Below, in pieces: positions 1 to 5,026 of a DNA stretch of 9,560 nucleotides. Each line of letters begins with the position of its first letter. The first letter of the stretch is position 1. The stretch is taken from NCBI GenBank assembly GCA_002296055.1, contig DBHE01000136.1, forward strand, positions 891 through 10,450, read 5' to 3'. The position numbers and the translations under genes were made by a program. Source of the stretch: Pseudomonadaceae bacterium UBA836 (GTDB taxonomy: Bacteria > Pseudomonadota > Gammaproteobacteria > Pseudomonadales > Pseudomonadaceae). The notes under the pieces were generated by a model. That model was not told the DNA's origin. It was given only the letters and a program-made list of their open reading frames with translations, and searched no databases.

Positions 1-106
1 CAGGGCACACAAGCTGACCAGGGCAACCGTCCGCCAGATCGAACTCGCGCTTGAAGGATTTGCGGCAACCCAAGCAGGCAAAGGCCATGTTATAGGGTGT
101 GGGCAT
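1..106 (-). CDS. Small zinc-ribbon-like protein, N-terminal part (runs off the window)
   Basis: Only the first 35 codons are inside the window. The ATG at 104-106 is preceded on the minus strand by AGGAGGCGTT, a strong Shine-Dalgarno with ideal spacing, which fixes the start. The reading frame stays open to base 1. The peptide starts MPTPYNMAFACLGCRKSFKR and continues to a Val-Cys-Pro. The Cys-x-x-Cys at residues 11-14, followed some 20 residues later by another Cys, looks like the first half and the start of the second half of a zinc ribbon. Small Cys-rich proteins of this style are common and uncharacterised in Pseudomonas (recalled family resemblance, not checked). The role is unknown, and the full length and second Cys pair cannot be seen here. 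Confidence 0.7.
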   Translation of the reverse strand, partial: MPTPYNMAFACLGCRKSFKREFDLADGCPGQLVCP

Positions 107-142
107 AACGCCTCCTGCTGCCAGATGGGTTGTCCTCGCCAA

Positions 143-183
143 GCGGGCGTGTCACAGGCGACGGGTAACTGACCTGTGCCCGC
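143..183. repeat. Bulged inverted repeat in divergent intergenic region
   Basis: CACAGG (153-158) pairs with CCTGTG (173-178). After a 5-nt bulge on the left side, GCGGG (143-147) pairs with CCCGC (179-183). It lies in the 189-bp gap between the divergent genes starting at 106 (minus) and 296 (plus). It could be an operator, an RNA hairpin in the plus-strand leader, or chance in GC-rich DNA. No run of T follows, so a terminator is unlikely. Confidence 0.35.
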
Positions 184-193
184 TGAGGCGTCA

Positions 194-208
194 GGCAGTA
201 TACCTGCC
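194..208. promoter_or_regulatory. Near-perfect palindrome, possible operator
   Basis: GGCAG-TATAC-CTGCC is a 5-bp inverted repeat around an AT-rich centre, 87 bp upstream of the plus-strand gene start at 296. The size and symmetry fit a dimeric repressor site, but no regulator is encoded nearby and the match may be accidental. Confidence 0.25.
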
Positions 209-295
209 CAATGCCAGAGCACCACCCGGGCTTGGCGCATTAAGCACGGCAGCTGCTGTGGTAAAGTGGCCGCTTAATTCCACCAGGTAGCCCCC

Positions 296-667
296 ATGCT
301 TATATACATTTTCATCGCCTGCGACCGGCTGGATGAAAAGCAGGAAAAACAGCTCAAACAGAATCTGCCAGCCCTGCAAGCCGCGCTGCAGACCTACGTT
401 GAGGCCAACGAAGCCAACCGCGCCGAGCTGATCAACGATTGCACCAGCGATGACTGCGAAGACTGGCAGCTGGGCATCAGCCAACCGGTGAAAAAGCACA
501 CCCACCTGGCCCCCGCCGTCAACCTGTTCAACGGCCTCGCCCAGCAATACGACATCGACTGCGAAGTAGGCTCCATCGAAGACGGCGAACGCGAGCCGGT
601 CAGCTACTTTGGCAAACATGAAGGGCAAGGCGACGCCTTTTTGATCGCCCAGTATCTGGGGCTGTAA
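296..667 (+). CDS. Hypothetical acidic protein, 123 aa
   Basis: Not recognised as a named family. It starts MLIYIFIACDRL; the ATG at 296 has only a weak ribosome binding site (AGG at 284-286). The first 9 residues are hydrophobic, but charged residues follow at once, so this reads as a buried beta strand rather than a signal peptide. A charged, predicted helical stretch covers residues 13-48. A Cys-rich acidic segment (CTSDDCEDW) lies near residues 49-57, with another Cys near 83. The protein is probably cytoplasmic. It is the only convincing plus-strand gene in the window and is convergent with the membrane protein gene at 741-1058. A weak promoter candidate is TTAAGC (240-245), 16 bp, TAAAGT (262-267). 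Function is unknown. Confidence 0.7.
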   Translation: MLIYIFIACDRLDEKQEKQLKQNLPALQAALQTYVEANEANRAELINDCTSDDCEDWQLGISQPVKKHTHLAPAVNLFNGLAQQYDIDCEVGSIEDGEREPVSYFGKHEGQGDAFLIAQYLGL

Positions 668-738
668 CGCGCAGCGACTGCCGGATACTGCCCAAGCGAA
701 TGCTGGATACGCCGGGGTAAGCGAACCGGCCCGCGTTA
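665..738. repeat. Inverted repeat between convergent genes (attC-like ends, degenerate)
   Basis: TAACGCG (665-671) is the exact reverse complement of CGCGTTA (732-738). Inside it GCCGG (680-684) pairs with CCGGC (726-730). The left arm overlaps the TAA stop of the plus-strand gene, and the right arm lies directly after the TGA stop of the minus-strand gene. The TAACGC/GCGTTA ends recall the attC sites further right. However, the minus-strand R' end (GTTACAG) breaks the GTTRRRY consensus and the inner spacers are very unequal (8 versus 1 nt). It may be a decayed attC, a shared terminator-like structure, or coincidence. Confidence 0.3.
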
Positions 739-740
739 GG

Positions 741-1058
741 TCATCCCTGAGAACCACCAGCCTCAGCGTCATCAGCATTGCGGCCTCGCCGGGCCGCACC
801 AGCAAGCTTGAACAGCCGAAACGCACCGATACCTGCAACAAGCGCGAACACCCCAAACGACAGCCCCAACGCCCCATACACATACTCACTACCCGCGTGG
901 TGAACCGTCACCCCATCAAAGTAGCTGCCCTCATCGTTGTACGGCATACCGGCCTTGGTGAACGCGTAAGCGCAGAGCAGCGCTGCCGCGAAGCCGAGGA
1001 GCAGTGCGAGCACGCCTGAGGCGATGGCGCGGATGTTGAGTTTGGTGGTGGTTTTCAT
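741..1058 (-). CDS. Small integral membrane protein, 105 aa, two TM helices
   Basis: Unnamed small inner-membrane protein. The first hydrophobic segment is at about residues 12-33 and a second at about 61-84. The loop between them, probably periplasmic, carries a distinctive Tyr-Asn-x-Glu-Gly-x-Tyr-Phe-Asp-Gly stretch and a His-His-Ala-Gly motif. The C-terminal tail is Arg-rich, then Gly/Ala/Asp-rich, consistent with a cytoplasmic side. Similar two-TM proteins with a loop of this kind occur widely in gammaproteobacteria (recalled family resemblance), with no known role. The ATG at 1056-1058 lacks a good Shine-Dalgarno. The gene is GC-rich like the chromosome and lies 57 bp beyond the last attC. 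Since no partner inverse core matching that site's GTTGAGA is found, it is read as flanking chromosome, not a fifth cassette. Confidence 0.75.
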   Translation of the reverse strand: MKTTTKLNIRAIASGVLALLLGFAAALLCAYAFTKAGMPYNDEGSYFDGVTVHHAGSEYVYGALGLSFGVFALVAGIGAFRLFKLAGAARRGRNADDAEAGGSQG

Positions 1059-1115
1059 AGGGGTGAGTGACGTCGGATCTGACGCAAGACTACCAAATCA
1101 GGGGCTTTTCTACAG

Positions 1116-1171
1116 TCTCAACGCCTAAAGCAGCGGCAGCTTTAGCTGTCCGCTGCCTTTACTTGTTAGAA
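1116..1171 (-). repeat. attC site of cassette D (56 bp)
   Basis: In cassette orientation the inverse core is TTCTAAC (plus-strand GTTAGAA, 1165-1171) and the core is GTTGAGA (plus-strand TCTCAAC, 1116-1122). On the plus strand, arm TAAAGCAGCGG pairs with CCGCTGCCTTTA with one unpaired C, the extrahelical base that guides integrase strand choice. The tip is CAGCT-TT-AGCTG. It is among the shortest attC lengths. The stop codon of the upstream gene (TAA, 1159-1161) lies inside the site. The core GTTGAGA differs from the other cores and marks the end of the array. Confidence 0.92.
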
Positions 1172-2445
1172 GCGGCTGTGGCACCGCTCATTTTATTTAG
1201 TTTCTTTGGATCAACTTCTATTGATGAATCTCCCGCACGGAGCTTAATAGATGAGGCACTGCCCAATAGAGCTGAAGCCAACTGATCTGCGGGATGCACA
1301 ACATGCTCAACGTCATCACGATCACTGAATAGATTTGTTGATAAACTTTGCATTAACTCGGGAGGCATTGCCGTACCCTTCGCATCCTTCCATTCCAGGC
1401 TGGTTTCAACAAGCCAGCTTGCCCTCTCCATATCAAGCTCAAACTGCTTTAAGTGAAATTCAGTTAATGAATGCTGCTCAAACCATCTATTCATCCATCG
1501 GATGTAGAATATAAGCGAACCAACCGCACCAAATGTATATAAGACCTGCTTAACTAGTGTGAAAATCAAATCGTTTCCACTAGGTGATTTACTGAATAGT
1601 TCATAACCTGTTGTGCCCGCCCCAAAAAGAAAAACAGAAACAAGAACTATCATAGCGATTGAAATAGGTTTTCGTAACGCTACTGTTCCCTGAGTTAATT
1701 TGAACTCTTGCTGCCTGTTTTTAATTTCTTTTAAAATATCTTTCCTGATTTCTCGACGCGCATGAGTATTGTCTTTATCATCTAGCTCTTTCCTTCTTGC
1801 CTCTAAGCTCTTCTTTTCTTCCTCAAGAGCTTTATGTGCCTCACTGTGTTTTTCTTCTAAAGCTTTCTCTCTTTTTTCAAAGCTTTTCTCAAGATCGTCT
1901 GATTTTTCCGAAAACTCATTATCTAGTTTCTTCCGATAATCATGCGTTGAGTTTACGAGCGCCTCATTTAATCTCTCCAACCTCTCTAGGGTTGCATTGT
2001 GAATTGCCGATAACTGAACCTGTTCTGGTGTTTCTCCCACACCTCTTTCGGGGGTATAAGCAGAGAGACGACCAGCAAACATTGCTGTGAGTCTGATTCT
2101 GTCTTGGCCGCCAATTTGTATATTATTGTTTTGCGCAAATACAAGCTCATCGAAATAAGGTGACTTTTGCTTTTGCTGGCCGTTAAAGTTAACCGTTCCT
2201 CCTCGATGGTAGGCGACAGGCAAACCAGACACATTTATTGAAACAGTATCAATCAACGCAGAATCAGCTTCTGCAATTGCATTTAGATCCTCATTTTCCT
2301 CAGATAGATCAATCTTTCCAAGATTTGGATAGCCGACAACACTAATCGAAAATTGATCTACCCCAAACTCTTTGGCCACATCTTTAAAGCACTCAATTAC
2401 TGATGCATCAGATTGTCTTGGGATTTGCAATAATTGCTGACTCAT
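1159..2445 (-). CDS. Cassette D: coiled-coil protein with two TM helices, 428 aa
   Basis: No named family recognised. Layout: an N-terminal soluble region (residues 1-140) with several predicted beta strands; a long, highly charged coiled coil (about 141-250, Lys/Glu-rich heptads); two hydrophobic helices at about 260-283 and 295-318 with a short Ser/Gly/Asn-containing turn between them; and a C-terminal cytoplasmic region (about 320-428) with one amphipathic helix. The likely topology is both ends in the cytoplasm with a small periplasmic hairpin. This resembles sensor or effector architectures of membrane-associated defence proteins, but only in outline. The ATG start has an AAGGA ribosome binding site about 10 nt upstream inside the cassette. 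The last codons (Ser-Asn-Lys-stop) are read from the attC inverse core itself. The gene is distinctly AT-rich compared with the chromosome, which fits acquisition by transfer. Confidence 0.85.
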   Translation of the reverse strand: MSQQLLQIPRQSDASVIECFKDVAKEFGVDQFSISVVGYPNLGKIDLSEENEDLNAIAEADSALIDTVSINVSGLPVAYHRGGTVNFNGQQKQKSPYFDELVFAQNNNIQIGGQDRIRLTAMFAGRLSAYTPERGVGETPEQVQLSAIHNATLERLERLNEALVNSTHDYRKKLDNEFSEKSDDLEKSFEKREKALEEKHSEAHKALEEEKKSLEARRKELDDKDNTHARREIRKDILKEIKNRQQEFKLTQGTVALRKPISIAMIVLVSVFLFGAGTTGYELFSKSPSGNDLIFTLVKQVLYTFGAVGSLIFYIRWMNRWFEQHSLTEFHLKQFELDMERASWLVETSLEWKDAKGTAMPPELMQSLSTNLFSDRDDVEHVVHPADQLASALLGSASSIKLRAGDSSIEVDPKKLNKMSGATAASNK

Positions 2446-2482
2446 GAATTCGATTTCCTTTTTATTCTCGGCTAAAGTGTGC

Positions 2483-2559
2483 TTCTAACGCTGCTATCAC
2501 CGGTGACAAACCCGCAGCAAAGCGTAGGTTTTGGCGCCCGCTGCATAGCCTGGTTAGAT
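2483..2559 (-). repeat. attC site of cassette C (77 bp)
   Basis: The inverse core is ATCTAAC (plus-strand GTTAGAT, 2553-2559), directly after the TAA stop of the HEPN-like gene. The core is GTTAGAA (plus-strand TTCTAAC, 2483-2489). The outer arms pair as GCTAT with ATAGC; inside, AAACC/GGTTT and GCAGC/GCTGC segments offer alternative stems. The length is close to that of Pseudomonas chromosomal-integron attC sites. This is the least regular of the four in its inner stem, but both ends are canonical. Confidence 0.88.
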
Positions 2560-3975
2560 TTATCGTAACCCCAGAAGTCGCATATATGCACTGTCTTTCC
2601 CTAGATTGGGGATTTGCGCATCGGTAGCCCCTTGAATCTGAGCAAACGCTTGTTGAGTAACTTGATTAGTAGTTCTAGGCACCAGCCGACCCAGCAATGC
2701 TCTGAAATTCGAAAGACAAGACCTCAACCCAACCCGAGATGAAAACTCACGATCAGTTAAAAGAAGCGCCACCTCTCGTAACTCGGCCTCACCAAACTTT
2801 GTAATCATGCGCTCGTAGCACGGTACAGCCATTTCTGATGTTCCGTGACCATTTCCAATTCGGGCCATAACAAGTGTCTTAACGTAAGACTTCCGAACGG
2901 CATCAGGTACTGTACCGGCAGAAGAAACGTAGGCATCAAGAGCCCGGGCGTGGGCCGGCTCGTTATGAAAATTATTGAATCCCGTATGCGCGGAAAAAAG
3001 ACTGTCAATTTTGTCAGCCATTTCAAGCGCCAACGTATCATTCGGAAGAAACGGCAGTCCTCTCACAACCGAAAGAAACTCGTTAGCGGCTTCTTTTCGA
3101 TCCACTTCCCCGTTTGACGCAAATGTCGCGTACTTAAAGCCGCATTCATATTTAACTTCATCGGGCGCCACATTCCACGCGGAGCCAGCCACCAGCTTAA
3201 TGTTGCTTTTAATCTGGACTGCCGAATCTTTGGTTGTATACATACCGAATAGAGTTCTGAGTACGGAAGTTGCCAACTCAGGTGGCAAATACTCGATTCC
3301 TGCTTTGATGTACTGGGCATCCTGCTCAGTGAGTGTGGTGTTTCTGATACTATTGAGAAAGCGCTTGACCTCGATTACAGGCCCCTCAGGCTCCTTAGCA
3401 ATTACTTCTCGAATACAAGTTTCCAGCCAAGCTATCAACTGAAAACCAGTGAGGTCATTTTGGTTTGGGTGCGCTGCGCTGGCCCAATTTCGCATATCCC
3501 TTATATAGTCTAAGTGCTTGTATCCAATATCGGAAAGTATACCTGTAAGATGGCAGCCCCTGATCAACTCCCACTCTTCAATCTTTTGAAGATCATCTTC
3601 ATCTTTAAGCTTTGCTCTGCGCTTCGTATCGGTAATCACACTGTCATAAAAATACTCTAAATCGAAACGAGCTACTTTATTTCGAAGATTTACAACGGTC
3701 TCATCCCAAATGAAGTTGAGGGCCGCATCAAACAAGCCTGCGCCACAGGCAGCAATAAATTTCGATAAATAAATTGAAGTTGATTTCCTATTGGCGTCGA
3801 TCAACTCAATCACATCAGGCACATTAGAAATCACCCGCTGGCGCTCTTGAACAGGGACAAGAACATGCTCACTTGGCAACCCAAGCTCTCCGAGGTACTG
3901 CGTCAATCCCGCCGTGAATTGATCGACACTAGTCGCCACTTCATCTTTTGATAAAACCTTAATCTCTTTGCTCAA
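2560..3975 (-). CDS. Cassette C: HEPN-like domain protein, 471 aa, possible RNase or defence protein
   Basis: A largely alpha-helical soluble protein. At residues 156-170 it reads DYIRDMRNWASAAHP, giving Arg162-Asn-x5-His169, an Rx6H signature within the Rx4-6H pattern that forms the active site of HEPN RNases. It sits in a helix-rich segment (about 95-195) of typical HEPN size, with an amphipathic helix after it (LIAWLETCIREV). The rest (about 200-471) is helical, without recognisable repeats. HEPN proteins are frequent toxins, abortive-infection effectors and rRNA/tRNA-cleaving enzymes (family knowledge); the role here is inferred. The start is TTG at 3973-3975, supported by a strong AGGAGG five bases upstream and by the absence of an ATG before residue 161. 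There are no membrane segments. The stop codon abuts the attC, and the AT-rich composition fits a mobile cassette. Confidence 0.8.
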   Translation of the reverse strand: MSKEIKVLSKDEVATSVDQFTAGLTQYLGELGLPSEHVLVPVQERQRVISNVPDVIELIDANRKSTSIYLSKFIAACGAGLFDAALNFIWDETVVNLRNKVARFDLEYFYDSVITDTKRRAKLKDEDDLQKIEEWELIRGCHLTGILSDIGYKHLDYIRDMRNWASAAHPNQNDLTGFQLIAWLETCIREVIAKEPEGPVIEVKRFLNSIRNTTLTEQDAQYIKAGIEYLPPELATSVLRTLFGMYTTKDSAVQIKSNIKLVAGSAWNVAPDEVKYECGFKYATFASNGEVDRKEAANEFLSVVRGLPFLPNDTLALEMADKIDSLFSAHTGFNNFHNEPAHARALDAYVSSAGTVPDAVRKSYVKTLVMARIGNGHGTSEMAVPCYERMITKFGEAELREVALLLTDREFSSRVGLRSCLSNFRALLGRLVPRTTNQVTQQAFAQIQGATDAQIPNLGKDSAYMRLLGLR

Positions 3976-4000
3976 GACAACCTCCTGTGTGGCAACGGAA

Positions 4001-4084
4001 ATCTAACGCCCGCAGCATGCGTGACTTTGGAATGAAGGCGAAGCCGCAATGGAAAAGCCGTCGCCGTGCCTGCGATTGTTAGAA
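4001..4084 (-). repeat. attC site of cassette B (84 bp)
   Basis: The inverse core is TTCTAAC (plus-strand GTTAGAA, 4078-4084) and the core is GTTAGAT (plus-strand ATCTAAC, 4001-4007). On the plus strand the arm CGCAG-CA pairs with TG-C-CTGCG, leaving one unpaired C, the diagnostic extrahelical base. The middle (GGCGAAGCC and neighbours) can fold further. It is the longest of the four sites, and the TAG stop of the beta-flower gene lies 3 nt away. Confidence 0.92.
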
Positions 4085-4087
4085 CCA

Positions 4088-4456
4088 CTACTGGCCAAGC
4101 CAAGCAAAGAAGGACTCACTCGCCCAGCCTCCGGAAGGAGTTGATGGACGAGAAGGCCTCGACGGTCTAGATGGTCTTGAAGGACGTGAAGGCCGAGATG
4201 CTCTTGATGCTCGTGAAGGTCTTGAAGGGCGTGAAGTTCCGGTTATGGCTTCCTTCGGATTCCATGCTACCGGCTGCCCAGCCTGATTCAAGCACAACAA
4301 TCCATTAACTGGACCGAGCCAATTTCCGCTATCACTAGACCATGCATGACCATTACGAATGTACGCAACCCAGTTCATATCTGTATCGAAGATATGATCA
4401 TTTGGGGCAATCCATGCCACTAAGTCACAGTCTTTATCAAAAAGTGGGTAAAGCAC
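4088..4456 (-). CDS. Cassette B: 4-fold beta-flower-like protein with Ser-Arg-Pro tail, 122 aa
   Basis: Residues 1-70 show about four short repeats of the type 'D-x-D/G ... hydrophobic-Ala-Trp/Tyr-Ile', for example LFDKDCDLVAWI, IFDTDMNWVAYI and LCLNQAGQPVAW. This matches the pattern I know from 4-fold beta-flower domain proteins, a small uncharacterised family. Residues 75-107 are eleven consecutive tripeptides, mostly Ser-Arg-Pro, giving a strongly basic, extended tail. The end (GGWASESFFAWLGQ) is aromatic, and a similar tail-plus-aromatic end is a feature I recall in this family. The start is GTG at 4454-4456, six bases after AAGGAG; an overlapping ATG two bases upstream is in another frame. 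The tail could bind nucleic acid or be a spacer (inference). No signal peptide or membrane segment is present. Function is unknown. Confidence 0.85.
   Translation of the reverse strand: MLYPLFDKDCDLVAWIAPNDHIFDTDMNWVAYIRNGHAWSSDSGNWLGPVNGLLCLNQAGQPVAWNPKEAITGTSRPSRPSRASRASRPSRPSRPSRPSRPSRPSTPSGGWASESFFAWLGQ
4136..4234 (-). repeat. 9-bp-period degenerate tandem repeat encoding (Ser-Arg-Pro)n
   Basis: Eleven 9-bp units encode SRP, SRP, SRA, SRA, six SRP and one STP (residues 75-107). Synonymous codons vary from unit to unit: Ser TCA/TCT/TCG, Arg CGC/AGA/CGA/CGG/CGT/AGG, Pro CCT/CCA/CCG. The protein pattern is therefore better kept than the DNA pattern, which points to selection on the peptide rather than recent slippage. 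Confidence 0.85.
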
Positions 4457-4472
4457 ATTTCTCTCCTTGAAG

Positions 4473-4545
4473 TTCTAACGCCCAAAGCAGCGGCGCGCGT
4501 TAGCGCGTCCAGCCCGCAGGGCGATGCTGCCTTTGCTTGTTAAGT
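4473..4545 (-). repeat. attC site of cassette A (73 bp)
   Basis: The inverse core is ACTTAAC (plus-strand GTTAAGT, 4539-4545) and the core is GTTAGAA (plus-strand TTCTAAC, 4473-4479). On the plus strand CAAAG-CAGC pairs with GCTG-C-CTTTG, again leaving one unpaired C. Inside are two further hairpins, CGCGC-GTTA-GCGCG and GCCC-GCA-GGGC. The unusual ACTTAAC end is mirrored exactly at the 5' edge of the same cassette (4816-4822). Confidence 0.93.
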
Positions 4546-4562
4546 GTTTTGCTATGATGCTG

Positions 4563-4802
4563 TTAGTCGACTTCATATTTAAACTTTTTGGGTTCAGCCC
4601 ATTTTTTGAATTCTTCTAAGAACCTATCTTGCTCAGACTCGGACATCTTTATTGTTTCTTTGCCTGGCCAACAACCAGTGCATTTATATATAACAAAATT
4701 AATTTCACCCACGAGCATTTCCCATTCCATATGCCCAGTACGGCCATCAATTTCTCCTGAGATTTTGCCTCCTCGGCCACCTTGAAATGAGAATTCTGTC
4801 AT
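4563..4802 (-). CDS. Cassette A: hypothetical protein with single CxxC, 79 aa
   Basis: First gene of the array; not recognised. The protein starts MTEFSFQGGRGG and has an N-terminal half of alternating polar and hydrophobic residues (probable beta strands). A Cys-Thr-Gly-Cys motif lies near residues 42-45, and a charged C-terminal helix (about residues 54-68) ends in a Lys-rich tail. One CxxC pair alone is not a complete zinc site; dimer-bridged metal binding or a redox pair are both possible. A longer frame from a GTG at 4815-4817 exists, but the ATG at 4800-4802 is preferred because GGAG lies five bases upstream of it and the GTG falls at the edge of the recombination core. Small proteins of this size in cassettes are often antitoxin, immunity or binding proteins, but nothing here decides that. 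Confidence 0.75.
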   Translation of the reverse strand: MTEFSFQGGRGGKISGEIDGRTGHMEWEMLVGEINFVIYKCTGCWPGKETIKMSESEQDRFLEEFKKWAEPKKFKYEVD

Positions 4803-4817
4803 TTCCTCTCCAGACAC

Positions 4818-4871
4818 TTAACAGCTGACTGGACCGAAGGCTTCATCATTGCATATCAGTGACTTCTTCAT
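4818..4871 (-). CDS. 17-codon leader ORF ending on the first cassette core site
   Basis: ATG at 4869-4871, encoding MKKSLICNDEAFGPVSC, then TAA at 4818-4820. It is preceded by GGAGGAGG (plus strand 4879-4886) with 7-nt spacing, the strongest ribosome binding site in the region. The stop overlaps the core GTTAAGT. The crossover falls after the G, so the last T of the Cys codon and the whole stop codon belong to the inserted cassette. Any cassette starting TTAA or TTAG would also give a stop here. The arrangement parallels ORF-11 at attI1 of class 1 integrons, which promotes translation of the first cassette (known precedent). Here it would end 15 nt before the first gene's start. Whether it is translated is inferred. 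Confidence 0.55.
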   Translation of the reverse strand: MKKSLICNDEAFGPVSC

Positions 4872-4890
4872 AACAACGCCTCCTCCCACA
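4823..4890 (-). other. Possible attI-like insertion site upstream of the array
   Basis: The sequence on the 5' side of the first core site has no GTT on the plus strand anywhere from 4823 to 5026, so it cannot be the 3' end of another attC. It is therefore either an attI left after loss of the integrase gene or a chance chromosomal target. attI sites share little consensus beyond the core, so this assignment rests only on position and on the leader ORF it contains. Confidence 0.35.
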
Positions 4891-4894
4891 CGTC

Positions 4895-4921
4895 AGCATA
4901 AAAATTTAACAATAAAAACAA
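4895..4921 (-). promoter_or_regulatory. Weak promoter candidate for leader ORF and array
   Basis: On the minus strand TTGTTT (plus 4916-4921) and TATGCT (plus 4895-4900) are separated by 15 bp, within a very AT-rich 28-bp block between GC-richer sequences. The spacing is short for sigma-70, so this is only a candidate. The position, 24 nt ahead of the leader ATG, would suit a cassette promoter. Confidence 0.25.
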
Positions 4922-5026
4922 CCACCTACCGCCATACCGCCAACCACGCACGTAATAACGCGACTTCCTCTTTTCGTGCTTTCAATAACCCTGTATGGCA
5001 TGCAGCTCGACATACCATGTGGGCAT

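Larger units (their letters stand above)
1116..4822 (-). mobile_element. Integron gene-cassette array of four cassettes, no integrase visible (CALIN-like)
   Basis: Four minus-strand genes are each followed by an attC site. From the core crossover points (G^TTRRRY, minus strand) the cassettes are: A 4479-4821 (343 bp), B 4007-4478 (472 bp), C 2489-4006 (1518 bp), D 1122-2488 (1367 bp). For each cassette the inverse core of its attC complements the core at its own 5' end: A ACTTAAC/GTTAAGT, B TTCTAAC/GTTAGAA, C ATCTAAC/GTTAGAT, D TTCTAAC/GTTAGAA. This is what cassette circle formation predicts and would be very unlikely by chance. The array is more AT-rich than both flanks. An integrase gene would be expected on the high-coordinate side, but that side holds a nuclease gene instead. 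Integron arrays are known carriers of accessory genes, including phage defence. Confidence 0.92.

Noticed and set aside
104..122. Similarity between the leader of the zinc-ribbon gene (AGGAGGCGTT-ATG) and that of the array leader ORF (GGAGGCGTTGTT-ATG), considered as a duplicated attachment site
   Set aside because: The match covers only the ribosome binding site and a few bases; the flanks differ completely.
191..889. Long minus-strand open frame (232 codons)
   Set aside because: It overlaps both the plus-strand gene at 296-667 and the membrane protein gene at 741-1058, and lacks a ribosome binding site. Its composition is that of a GC-rich antisense frame.
4136..4234. Opposite-strand reading of the 9-bp repeat as a Gly-Leu-Glu-Gly-Arg-Glu type repeat protein
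   Set aside because: No start or ribosome binding site serves it, and the minus-strand frame has a matching domain and cassette context.
4823..5026. Possible attC for a fifth cassette carrying the Mrr-like gene
   Set aside because: There is no GTT on the plus strand in this interval, so the inverse core (minus-strand AAC) required for an attC after that gene is absent.
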